This document shows, one piece after another, positions 1-8,995 of a stretch of DNA of 64,000 nucleotides. This stretch comes from Deltaproteobacteria bacterium (GTDB lineage Bacteria; Desulfobacterota; Binatia; UBA12015): the NCBI GenBank assembly GCA_016874795.1, contig VGTG01000002.1:35671-99670 (forward strand), given 5' to 3'. The translations under genes and the position numbers were made by a program. How positions within the stretch are numbered: position 1 is the stretch's first letter; every line of letters begins with the position of its first letter. The notes under the pieces are model-generated. The model saw nothing but the letters and a program-made list of their open reading frames with translations, ran no database searches and was not told the DNA's origin.

Positions 1-201
1 TCGAGGCCCGGGAACTCGGGTGGAGTCGGGCGGGGCGCGTCGGTCGAGCAGGCCGAACGTGCGGGGCCGTTCCCACGGGCCTGCCTTAGAGAAGGTCGTC
101 GTGACACTCTGGGCGAGCGGGGCCGCGAACCCGCTCGGAGTGGTTTGGGCCCGGTTGAGCCGCTTGGCGGACGTGCCGAGGCATGAGAGGCTAGGGAGAA
201 G

Positions 202-1449
202 ATGCGAAGCGCACCGATGTACGAGACGGAAACGGCAGAGCACCCCGAGTGGGGTGATACCGTAAGCGACGAGCCGGCGCAGGCAGGCTCGCCCTCCGCC
301 GAAGAGCTCGGCGAGATCGAGGAAGAGGCTTCTACCTCGAGCTCCTCGACGAAGAGCTCCTCGACGGCCGGCGAGGAGCCGCTGATCGGCGACCTCGACG
401 TGCTGGGCCGGTTCTATGCCGATCTGGCGAAGACGCCGCTCCTCGATCGCGAGGCGGAGCGTACGCTGACGACGGAGATCAGCCAGGCGCGCGATTCGGT
501 CGTGCGCTGGCTGCGCCGCAACCCGCGCATCGTCAACGTCACGCTGACCGAGCGCGGTCGCGGTGTGATCCGTCCGACCGAGGAGTTCCGCGAGCGCGAG
601 ATTCTTCTCGTCGCCGATCGCGCCCGGAAGCTCGCTCGTAGCCCCGCGAAGCTCCGCAAGCTGCGCCTGACGCGCGAGCGCGTGAGCCGTTTCGCACGCG
701 AGCTCGACATTCGCCTCGACGCCTACCGCAGCGCGCGCGACTCCATGCTGCGTGCGAACCTTCGCCTGGTGGCGGCGATCGCCCGCAAGCATGCGCGCCG
801 CGGACTGCCGCTGCCCGACCTGATCCAGGAGGGCACGCTCGGTCTTCTGCGCGCGGTAGAGAAGTTCGACCCGGCAAAGGACATCAAGTTCTCGACGTAC
901 GCCGTCTGGTGGATCTGGCAGTACATCGCCCGCTCGATCGACAACGACCGCTCGGTGGTGCGCACGCCGGTGCACTGGCACGAGCTGCGCCGCAAGGTCG
1001 GGCGCCTGTCGCAGGCGCTGGAGAGCAAGCTCCATCGCGCTCCCTCGAAGGACGAGATCATCGAGGCCGGCGGCATCGACCAGAACCAGCTCGAGATGAT
1101 GGCCGAGCCCGCGCACGTGCTGTCGCTCGACATGGAGCTCGGCCACGACGACGACCGCACGCTGGCCGAGGTGATCCCCGATGAGCAGGGCGATCGTCCG
1201 GAGGCGCGCAGCCTCTCGGGCGACCTTTCGCGCCACCTCGAGGACGTGCTCACCGAGCTTCCCGATCGCGAGCAGGCGATCATCCGCCTGCGCTTCGGGC
1301 TCGACGACGACCAGGTCGAGACGCTCGAAGAGATCGGCGTACGCTATGGCGTGAGCCGCGAGCGCATCCGTCAGCTCGAGGCGAAGGCGCTGACGCGTCT
1401 CCGCGACCTTTGCGGCAACGCGGGGCTCGAGTCCTTCCTCGAAGTCTGA
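202..1449 (+). CDS. RNA polymerase sigma factor, sigma-70 family (RpoD/RpoS-like)
   Basis: Regions 2-4 recognisable: LPLPDLIQEGTLGLLRAVEKFDPAKDIKFSTYAVWWIWQYI, and C-terminal LPDREQAIIRLRFGL...VSRERIRQLEAKALTRLR. Confidence 0.95.
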   Translation: MRSAPMYETETAEHPEWGDTVSDEPAQAGSPSAEELGEIEEEASTSSSSTKSSSTAGEEPLIGDLDVLGRFYADLAKTPLLDREAERTLTTEISQARDSVVRWLRRNPRIVNVTLTERGRGVIRPTEEFREREILLVADRARKLARSPAKLRKLRLTRERVSRFARELDIRLDAYRSARDSMLRANLRLVAAIARKHARRGLPLPDLIQEGTLGLLRAVEKFDPAKDIKFSTYAVWWIWQYIARSIDNDRSVVRTPVHWHELRRKVGRLSQALESKLHRAPSKDEIIEAGGIDQNQLEMMAEPAHVLSLDMELGHDDDRTLAEVIPDEQGDRPEARSLSGDLSRHLEDVLTELPDREQAIIRLRFGLDDDQVETLEEIGVRYGVSRERIRQLEAKALTRLRDLCGNAGLESFLEV

Positions 1450-1460
1450 TCCGGCCGGGT

Positions 1461-1482
1461 AGCGGTCGCTAGCGCGGCCGCT
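1461..1482. terminator. Hairpin between convergent genes, possible bidirectional terminator
   Basis: AGCGGTCGC-TAGC-GCGGCCGCT: 9-bp stem with one G-U pair, at the 3' ends of the sigma factor and GH57 genes. Confidence 0.45.
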
Positions 1483-3088
1483 GCCCCGTCCGATAGACGC
1501 GGTAGTCGAGCGCCGGGAAGAGATTGTCCCGGGCTTCGAGCTCGGCGAGCCACGTGTCGTCGAGGCTGCGGCTCTCGAGGTCGTCCGCGATGCGGGCGAA
1601 CGACGCGAGGTGCCCGCGTACGCGCTGCACCGCGTAGTCGACGGCCGTCTGCTGCGACATCATGAACGGCCAATCGCTCGCTTGCGCGAGCAGCAGCTCG
1701 CGCGCCGCCTGGTTCAGCGCGCGTAGCTCGAGCCCGCGCGGCTCCGCATGAGAAGACGCGAGCGCGCACATCCGATCACCCGCGTCGTGCAGCGGCGGGT
1801 AGATCCAGTCGTTCGCCCCGTTCAGCCAGACCCGGTGATAGCCTCCCTCGCCCCAGCTCGACGCGCCAGGAAGGCCCGTCGCTTCGGGCGGCGAGTCGGT
1901 GAGCACGTCGCTGGGTGTGGCGAGCGCGATGAGGCTCTGGTCGTACGCGAGCTTACGGACGAGGAGGTCGAGCCACTGGGGGCCCTCGAACCACCAGTGG
2001 CCGAACAGCTCGGCATCGTAGGCGGCGACGGGGCTCGGCGCCCGGCTCGCATCACGACGTCCGAGGCGACCCGTGCAGTGCGCCACGAAGTTGCTCGCGT
2101 GCGCGCTCGCCTTCGCGCGGGCGCGGAGCGGATCGTACGGCTCCTTCGCGAGGCCGGCACCGGTGATGCGATGATACTTGATTCCGGTCGTGACGCGTTC
2201 GCCCGTCGGCGCGATGATGGTGCGCACGAGATCGAGGTCGAGATCGAAGCCCACGTCGCGATGGAAGTCGCGGTAGTCCGGATCCGCAGGGTAGCCCTCG
2301 CGCTCGCTCCACACGCGCCGCGCCATCTCCGCATCGCGCGCAAAGGCCGCGATGCCGGCCGGCGTTCGCAACGGCGCGTCGAGATCGAGAATCGGCCGCG
2401 GCTGGGCGAGCCCGAACGCGTGCCCTTCGAGGATCGTCCAGCGCACGCCGCACTCCGCGAGGATCTCGTCGAGATCGGGCGTGAACCCGCACTCCGGCAG
2501 CCACAGCCCCTCGGGATCCCACCCGAACAGGCGGCGGTACTCGTCCATGCCGACGCGAATCTGCGCGCGCACCGCGGTGGGATGGACGAGGAGTGGAAGA
2601 TACGCGTGCGTCGCCGGACACGCGACGAGCTCGAGGACGCCGGATTCGGCGAGGCTGCGGAAGGCGGGCAGGAGGTTGCCCTCGTAGCGATCGCAGAAGG
2701 ACCGCCGCGCGCCGCGCAAGCTTTCGCGGTAGAGTCGCGCGACCCTCTGAAGATCCTCCTCGCCGCGCAGCCTTCGCACCTCCGCGTCGCTGAAGGTGAT
2801 CAGCCGATCGAGGTGGCGGACGTAGCGGCCCTGCAGCAGCGGATCGACGAGCATTGCCAGAAGCGTCGGGCTCATCGAGAGCGCGAGTCGGCAGGGGACG
2901 TCCTCGCGCGCGACGCCCTCGAGGACGTTCAGCAGCGGCAGGTAGGTCTCCGTGATCGCTTCGAAGAGCCAGCGCTCCTCGAGAAAGTCCGGATACTCGG
3001 GATGCCGCACCCACGGGAGGTGTGCGTGAAGCACGAGAAGGAGGTGGCCGGTCGGGGCGGCCGCCCGATGCGCCGGTGACGTGTCCAC
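1469..3088 (-). CDS. GH57-family 1,4-alpha-glucan branching enzyme-like protein
   Basis: N-terminal LLLVLHAHLPWVRHPEYPDFLEERWLFEAITETYLPLL and GLWLPECGFTPDLDEIL typical of GH57 branching enzymes. Confidence 0.9.
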   Translation of the reverse strand: MDTSPAHRAAAPTGHLLLVLHAHLPWVRHPEYPDFLEERWLFEAITETYLPLLNVLEGVAREDVPCRLALSMSPTLLAMLVDPLLQGRYVRHLDRLITFSDAEVRRLRGEEDLQRVARLYRESLRGARRSFCDRYEGNLLPAFRSLAESGVLELVACPATHAYLPLLVHPTAVRAQIRVGMDEYRRLFGWDPEGLWLPECGFTPDLDEILAECGVRWTILEGHAFGLAQPRPILDLDAPLRTPAGIAAFARDAEMARRVWSEREGYPADPDYRDFHRDVGFDLDLDLVRTIIAPTGERVTTGIKYHRITGAGLAKEPYDPLRARAKASAHASNFVAHCTGRLGRRDASRAPSPVAAYDAELFGHWWFEGPQWLDLLVRKLAYDQSLIALATPSDVLTDSPPEATGLPGASSWGEGGYHRVWLNGANDWIYPPLHDAGDRMCALASSHAEPRGLELRALNQAARELLLAQASDWPFMMSQQTAVDYAVQRVRGHLASFARIADDLESRSLDDTWLAELEARDNLFPALDYRVYRTGQRPR

Positions 3089-3928
3089 TCAGGACGAGGA
3101 GCGACGTTCCGTCGACGAGGCCAGGCGCCGGCGAGCTTCGGCATCCGACCACTCGGCGGACGAAGGAGGCGTGACGCGGGACTCGGTGACCATCCCGGTC
3201 CACGGAAGCACCCGGAGCGACGGAGCGGCGAGCTCCCGGTGGACAGGAGCGTCGACGCCTGCGTCGCCCCGAGCGGGCGAGGGGAGTGGCAGCGGCTCGG
3301 GCGTCCGCACGGCGACGACCGGACAGAGAGTCGCGAACCGGTCGCCGGCCTCGATGCCGAGCGCGACTTCGAGGAGGCAGCCGGCGGGAAGGTCGTCGAT
3401 GTGGCGGCTCGTCGCGCGAGGCGGTACGGGGATGCGCCACTCCGCCGACGAGGAGGCGGACTGTAGCGGGCGCACGCGCAAGACTTCCTGGGTCTCCTCG
3501 CTCGGTACGGCGAGGTCCGCGAGAACCCGCTCGCGCCGTCCTTGCGAGACCTGCCAGTAGGCGAACACGCTTCCGGGAGCGCTCGCGAGGACGACGAGTC
3601 GCTCGCGATCCGCGGGGCGCGGCAAAGTCGGCGACGGCTCGAGCGTCGCTCGAGCCGATGGACGCGCGGGGGTGCTCGGAGGAGGAGCGACGCGCTCGAG
3701 CGATGGTCGCCGCCTCGTCGCGTCGCGCTCGAGGGCGATTGCGCTCCCGCCGTGATGCCGCTGCGGCTCGCCGGGAGCCGCCTCGGGCTCCTCGGGCAAA
3801 GCTCCGCCCGTCCAGTCGGGAAGGCTCCGGCACGCCTTCTCCACGGCGCCGAGCGCGGTCTCGGCGAGACTCTGCAGCAGAGTCAGCGACGAGCTCACCA
3901 GGCGCAGCGCAAGCCCCGGTAGCGACAC
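3089..3928 (-). CDS. DUF4912 domain-containing protein
   Basis: RLVVLASAPGSVFAYWQVS motif; adjacent to GH57. Confidence 0.7.
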   Translation of the reverse strand: MSLPGLALRLVSSSLTLLQSLAETALGAVEKACRSLPDWTGGALPEEPEAAPGEPQRHHGGSAIALERDATRRRPSLERVAPPPSTPARPSARATLEPSPTLPRPADRERLVVLASAPGSVFAYWQVSQGRRERVLADLAVPSEETQEVLRVRPLQSASSSAEWRIPVPPRATSRHIDDLPAGCLLEVALGIEAGDRFATLCPVVAVRTPEPLPLPSPARGDAGVDAPVHRELAAPSLRVLPWTGMVTESRVTPPSSAEWSDAEARRRLASSTERRSSS

Positions 3929-3939
3929 GCCGACTCTAC

Positions 3940-5520
3940 CTAGTCGAGCGAGCCCGGCCCGTCCATGGGAGCGTCGCGGCTCCCGGCGAGATCGTCGATG
4001 GCTTCTCCGGGAAGGAGGATCACGTGGCGGTTCGGCTCGCGTCCGCGGCTGACCGAGATCAGCCCGAAGCGCTCCGCGACTGCGTGCTGGCGTCGGCGAA
4101 CCGCGGCAGGATGTGCACGAAGCGCGACCGCCTGTCCTTCCTCCCGCACGGTGCGCGCCGCATCCTCGGCTTCCGCGACCGCGCTCTCGTTGCTCGGATC
4201 GCTTTCCTCGAGCTCCCGTAGGAACTCCTCGATGTGTGCGACGCTCTGGCTGCGGAGGAGGTGCACCGGCAGATCCCGGGCGATCGCGTCTTTCAGCTTC
4301 GGCGGCTGGCGGCGCGCATACGTGCGGAGCGTCAAGATCAGGTCTGCGTCCTTGGACGAGCGGGCTACCACGGCGGCGGCGCCGGTGGCGCGAATCGCGC
4401 GCGAGAGGCGCTCCTCGCCGACGGCGTACGGATAGATCCGGAGAAGCCGTCGCCGGCGCGGCACCTCGGCAGAGGAGGGCTCCGCTTCGGGGCGCTGGAT
4501 CTCGATCGCGCCCGACTTCGAGCGCAGGCGGATCTCGGGTGCGATCGGGCGTCGGCGCAGCAGCGCGTCGACGACCCGCGTCACGTCGTGGTGTACCGAG
4601 AGCCGCGAGCGGTCCTGGATCTCGATCAGCACGTCGAACGTGGGCGCTTGACGGCGCTCGAGGACCGTCTTCTGGCTCCGTCGGCGGCGCGCCTCGTCGT
4701 CGCCGAGGGTCACCGACTCGATGCCGCCGAGGAGGTCCGCGAGAGTCGGATTGCTGATCAAGTTCTCGAGCGAGTGGCCGTGTGCGGTCGCGACGAGCTG
4801 TACGCCGCGCTCCGCGATCGTCCGCGCGGCCGCCGCTTCGGCCTCGGTCCCGATCTCGTCGATGACGATCACCTCGGGCATGTGGTTCTCGACGGCCTCG
4901 ATCATCACCGCGTGCTGGCGATCCGGTGAGGCGACCTGCATTCGCCGGGCGCGTCCGATCGCCGGATGTGGGATGTCGCCGTCGCCGGCAATCTCGTTCG
5001 AGGTATCGACGACGATCACACGGCGACCGACCTCGTCGGCAAGGACGCGTGCCGCTTCGCGGAGGAGCGTCGTCTTGCCGACTCCCGGGGGGCCCAGGAG
5101 GAGCGTGCTCCGGCCGGACTCGATCAGATCACGCACGATCTCGATCGTACCGTGTACCGCGCGACCGACCCGGCACGTCAGCCCGACGACGTCGCCCGCC
5201 CGATTGCGCAGAGCGGAGATGCGGTGGAGCGTCCGCTCGATGCCCGCGCGGTTGTCGGCCGTGAAAGCGCCGACGCGCGTGGTGGCGTGCGCCAGGTGCT
5301 CTCGCGTGACGAGTTCGTCGCCGAGCCAGACCGTTCCGTCGGGAAACCGTGCCTCGGGCGTCCGGCCGAGATCGAGGACGACCTCGAGCAACGATTCGAG
5401 GTCCGGATGGCGCGCGAGCGCTGCGTCGACCGCCGGTGGCAACACGGAGAGCAGGACCGCGATGTCGTCGGTCTGCGCGATCTGCTGCGGAGTGCTCGCG
5501 GGATGCCCGAAGTCCTTCAC
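3940..5520 (-). CDS. AAA ATPase of the SpoIIIAA/Ycf45 type with C-terminal R3H domain
   Basis: Walker [79 protein letters not shown]3H-like C-terminus. Confidence 0.85.
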   Translation of the reverse strand: MKDFGHPASTPQQIAQTDDIAVLLSVLPPAVDAALARHPDLESLLEVVLDLGRTPEARFPDGTVWLGDELVTREHLAHATTRVGAFTADNRAGIERTLHRISALRNRAGDVVGLTCRVGRAVHGTIEIVRDLIESGRSTLLLGPPGVGKTTLLREAARVLADEVGRRVIVVDTSNEIAGDGDIPHPAIGRARRMQVASPDRQHAVMIEAVENHMPEVIVIDEIGTEAEAAAARTIAERGVQLVATAHGHSLENLISNPTLADLLGGIESVTLGDDEARRRRSQKTVLERRQAPTFDVLIEIQDRSRLSVHHDVTRVVDALLRRRPIAPEIRLRSKSGAIEIQRPEAEPSSAEVPRRRRLLRIYPYAVGEERLSRAIRATGAAAVVARSSKDADLILTLRTYARRQPPKLKDAIARDLPVHLLRSQSVAHIEEFLRELEESDPSNESAVAEAEDAARTVREEGQAVALRAHPAAVRRRQHAVAERFGLISVSRGREPNRHVILLPGEAIDDLAGSRDAPMDGPGSLD

Positions 5521-5539
5521 GGGTTGCTGCTCCCTGGGT

Positions 5540-5809
5540 TCAGTGGCGGACCTCGAAGGACGCCTTCAGCGCGCTCAGGTGAGTGATCTGATCGCGAATC
5601 TGCACGAGGAGCCCGCGCAGGCGCTCCGCCTCGCCCACGGCCGAGGCGAGCTCGCGGGCGTCGAGCCGGCCGATCGCCTCGCGAAACTGAGAGTAGGTCC
5701 GAAACAGATCGGAAACGCCCGCGATTCCATGCTCGGCAAGGCGACGATCGACTTCCTCCGTGAACCGGAAGATCGCCTCGGCCCGCTGAACAGCCTGCTC
5801 GACCAGCAT
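5540..5809 (-). CDS. Small hypothetical helical protein
   Basis: ORF restarted at internal ATG 5809 (MLVEQAVQRAEAIFRF...); the upstream part of the listed ORF reads into the intergenic region. Confidence 0.5.
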   Translation of the reverse strand: MLVEQAVQRAEAIFRFTEEVDRRLAEHGIAGVSDLFRTYSQFREAIGRLDARELASAVGEAERLRGLLVQIRDQITHLSALKASFEVRH

Positions 5810-5949
5810 CGCCGCCCTTGGCCTTATCGTATCGCGAATCCGGGTGGTCGGGAAGGACGAGGGATGGCACTCGATTTGAGAGAGCTCCGCAATCTGGTTA
5901 GCGTGCTCTGTGAGGCGAGCCTCAGATGAAGTTGGTCCAGTGAGAGTGC

Positions 5950-7752
5950 ATGAGCGCGGGTGAGCGGCGGCCGCCGGGGGGTGGTGGTCCGTCCGATCCG
6001 TCGTCCAGCGCGCGTGGCCGGGCCGAGGGAAGGTCGGGTTTCGGCGCGACGCGCTGGGCGGAAGGCCCATACCCCACAGCGTCGAGCGACGAGGAGAGCG
6101 CGTACGAGAAGAGCGGCTTCGGCGGCTCCTCGTGGGTCTCTGCGGACCTGCCGGCCGACGACGTCGACGAGGCCTCGTCGGAGGGCTCGCAGGGACGTCG
6201 GCGCCGCGAGGCTGTGGCGCCGAAGCATCCGCGTCGCACGGTCGCGGCGCTCGGCGCTACGGCCGAAGTGATCCGCGACGAAGGGGGTGTCCCGCACGTG
6301 TTCGCGAAGCGCGAGCGGGACGCGTACGCCGCGCTCGGCTTCTGCATGGCCGAGGATCGCCTCGTGCAGATGGACGTGCACCGCCGGATCGCGTGCGGGC
6401 GAGCCGCGGAGATCCTCGGACCTTCGGCAGAGCGGCTCGATGCGCTCGTGCGGACGATCGGGATCCCCCGTCGCGCCGCGGCCGTCGGAAATCGCGTGGA
6501 CGGCGCCGCGCGCGAAGCGCTCGCCGCATTCGCGGGCGGCGTGAATGCCGGCCGAGCGCATCTCGCCACGAAGGAGGCTCCGGCGCTCGGCTACGAGATC
6601 GAGCCGTGGACGGTCGCAGACTCTCTCGCGATCGAGCTCTTCCTCGCCTGGAAGCGCGGCGTCGACGGCTGGGCGGAGAAGCTCGGCGTCGCGAGCACGT
6701 GGGCCACCGAGGGGCCGGAGCGTGCGCGCTACGCTTCGCGCCACCGCCTCGAAGCGTTTTCTCCGGACGCGGAGAGATTGGCTCTCTGGGGTCGGATCGA
6801 TCGTCGGCTCCTGGAGCTCGTGCGCGAAGCCTTTGCGAGCCTCGCTCGGACGCCCGCAGCGACGGAGAGCGCGGCGTACGTTTCTCATCTCGAGGCGCCC
6901 GACTTCCAGGTGATCGGCGTGAGCCACGTCGGCCTCCCGGGAATCGCGATCGGAAGGAACGCGCACGTCGCCTGGGCCACGAGCACGGCCGGCGTCGACG
7001 ACGCCGACTGTGTCCTCGAGGAGCTCGACGGCATCGGTCACTTTCGCACCGAGGCCGGCTGGGCGAAGCTCGGTGCGCATCGCGAGCTGGTGCGCGTGCG
7101 CGAGGGCGAGTCGCGGAAGCTCGAGGTCGTCGAGACGCGAAACGGTCCCCTGGTCTCACACCTCGTGCATCAGCTCGACGGTCCGTGCGAAGGCCGTCCC
7201 GTCTCGATCGCGCTCCGCTGGGGACCGAACGCGCTGACGACGGCGCTCGGAGGTCTCCTCGCGTTCGCGCGTGCGCGGAGCGTCGCGGATGTCGAGCGTG
7301 CCGCGCGTGCGCTCGATCGCTCGTCGGTGCCGATCGAGGTCGTCGCGATCGATGGTGCGGGCGACTCGTACGAGGTCGTCGCGGGCGCGTTTCCGGTACG
7401 AGAAGGCGCGGCGGTGTTGCCCGTGCGCGGTTGGGTCTCGGAAGCCCGTTGGTCGGCACTGGCCGGTCTCTCGACGGGACAGGCGCAAGCAGCGCCTGTC
7501 GTCGCATCCGCGACACTGCAGCGAGGAGAAGGCGAAGCGCGATCGTCGCTCGGGGTGGAGAAGCTGGGCCGTCTTCAGGCCGGGCTCGCATCGAAGAGTG
7601 CGCGCATCTCCCTCGATGTGGCGAAGCCGTGCGCGGGAAGTGAAGCCGCGAACGGCGGGCTCGTGACGGTCGAGGCCCACGTCGTCACGGAGATCGATCT
7701 CGAGCTCGGAACGAAGCCCGCGGGCGAGATCGTCGAGCTCGTTCCCGGCTGA
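5950..7752 (+). CDS. Penicillin acylase (Ntn hydrolase) family homolog, probably inactive
   Basis: AEVIRDEGGVPHVFAKRERDAYAALGFCMAEDRLVQMDVHRR and HLEAPDFQVIGVSHVGLPGIAIGRNAHVAWATS match the family; GSNxW nucleophile segment not found. Confidence 0.8.
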   Translation: MSAGERRPPGGGGPSDPSSSARGRAEGRSGFGATRWAEGPYPTASSDEESAYEKSGFGGSSWVSADLPADDVDEASSEGSQGRRRREAVAPKHPRRTVAALGATAEVIRDEGGVPHVFAKRERDAYAALGFCMAEDRLVQMDVHRRIACGRAAEILGPSAERLDALVRTIGIPRRAAAVGNRVDGAAREALAAFAGGVNAGRAHLATKEAPALGYEIEPWTVADSLAIELFLAWKRGVDGWAEKLGVASTWATEGPERARYASRHRLEAFSPDAERLALWGRIDRRLLELVREAFASLARTPAATESAAYVSHLEAPDFQVIGVSHVGLPGIAIGRNAHVAWATSTAGVDDADCVLEELDGIGHFRTEAGWAKLGAHRELVRVREGESRKLEVVETRNGPLVSHLVHQLDGPCEGRPVSIALRWGPNALTTALGGLLAFARARSVADVERAARALDRSSVPIEVVAIDGAGDSYEVVAGAFPVREGAAVLPVRGWVSEARWSALAGLSTGQAQAAPVVASATLQRGEGEARSSLGVEKLGRLQAGLASKSARISLDVAKPCAGSEAANGGLVTVEAHVVTEIDLELGTKPAGEIVELVPG

Positions 7753-7771
7753 TACGAGCTCGGAGCTTCGG

Positions 7772-8995
7772 TCAGCGAAGGACGCCGGCGTCCTGGAGCG
7801 CGCGGATGCGCGCCTCGTCGTAGCGGAGAATCTCCCGAAGGACGGCGCTCGTGTCCTGGCCGAGGCATGGAGCGGCCCGGTGCACCGCCAGCGGCGTTCC
7901 GTGGAGGCGGTACGGGATCCCGGCATGGCGACGCACGCCGACCTCGTCATGCGGAAGCTCGACCCAGTAGCCGCGTTCGGAGAGATGCGGATCGTCGTGG
8001 AGATCGCGGGCGTCCATCACGGGGAACGCGGCGACCCCGAGCGCCTGGAGCGCTTCCGTCACGTCCTCGCGCGTCTTCTCGGCGCACCACACGCCGAGGC
8101 GACGGTCGATCTCCGCTTCGTTCGCCTTCCGTCCCACTCCACTTGCGTGCGCGCGATCGCCTTCGAGGTCGGGCAACGCGAGCCGCGCGAGGGCACGCCA
8201 CTCGTCGTCGGTCGCGACCGCGATCGAGACCCAGCGGTCCTCGCCGCGACAGCGGTAGACGCCGTGCGGTGACCAGAGCGCATCGTGGTTGCCGTCGCGC
8301 TCGGGCGCACCGGCGCCGAGCGTCTCGGCGAGGATCGCTTCGGGGAGCAGCGTCATCGTGCTCTCCCACTGCGAGAGGTCGATGAACTGCCCCTCGCCGG
8401 TGCGCCGGCGGTAGAGCAGCGCGGCGAGAATGGCGACCGCGCCGTGCAGGCCCGCGGTCGGGTCGCCGTACGAGATGCCGACGTGCATGGGCCTCCACCC
8501 GGGGTAGCCGGTGACGGACGAGAAGCCCGAGAGAGGGACCTGGGCTGGACCATACGAAACGTAGCCGTGCTCCGGTCCCGTCGCTCCGTACCCGGACAGC
8601 GAGATGACGACGACGTCCTCGCGAAGCGCACGACATGCCTCGTAGCCGAGGCCGAGCCTCTCCATCACGCCGGCCGCGAAGTTGTCGACGACGACGTCGC
8701 TCGTGCGCACGAGATCGCGCGCGACCTCGAGACCGGCTTCGGTGGCGAGATCCAGGGCGATGCTCCGCTTCCCCTGGTTGTACTGGTTGAAGTAGCCGGA
8801 GCGATTGACGCCCGGCTGGCCGTCGGGCCATGGGGGCAACAGGCGCGTGACGCACGGCCGGCCCGCCGTCTCGACGCGGATCACCTCGGCGCCGAGGTGC
8901 GCGAGCTGGAGCGTGCAAAATGGACCCGCCCACACCCACGTGAAGTCGGCGACGCGAACGCCGTCGAGCGGCGGTGTGCCCGAAGTGCGGTTCAC
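7772..8995 (-). CDS. CaiB/BaiF-type (class III) CoA-transferase family protein
   Basis: PLDGVRVADFTWVWAGPFCTLQLAHLGAEVIRVE; GTG start 8995 overlaps the upstream stop (GTGA). Confidence 0.88.
   Translation of the reverse strand: MNRTSGTPPLDGVRVADFTWVWAGPFCTLQLAHLGAEVIRVETAGRPCVTRLLPPWPDGQPGVNRSGYFNQYNQGKRSIALDLATEAGLEVARDLVRTSDVVVDNFAAGVMERLGLGYEACRALREDVVVISLSGYGATGPEHGYVSYGPAQVPLSGFSSVTGYPGWRPMHVGISYGDPTAGLHGAVAILAALLYRRRTGEGQFIDLSQWESTMTLLPEAILAETLGAGAPERDGNHDALWSPHGVYRCRGEDRWVSIAVATDDEWRALARLALPDLEGDRAHASGVGRKANEAEIDRRLGVWCAEKTREDVTEALQALGVAAFPVMDARDLHDDPHLSERGYWVELPHDEVGVRRHAGIPYRLHGTPLAVHRAAPCLGQDTSAVLREILRYDEARIRALQDAGVLR

Noticed and set aside
1-201. ORF 20..265 and the leading 200 bp
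   Set aside because: No recognisable protein; overlaps the sigma factor start in another frame. Probably intergenic/leader DNA at the window edge.
319-372. Ser-rich direct repeat in sigma factor N-terminus (GAGCTCCTCGACGAA repeated)
   Set aside because: Short low-complexity linker coding sequence in a disordered N-terminus; not a regulatory repeat.
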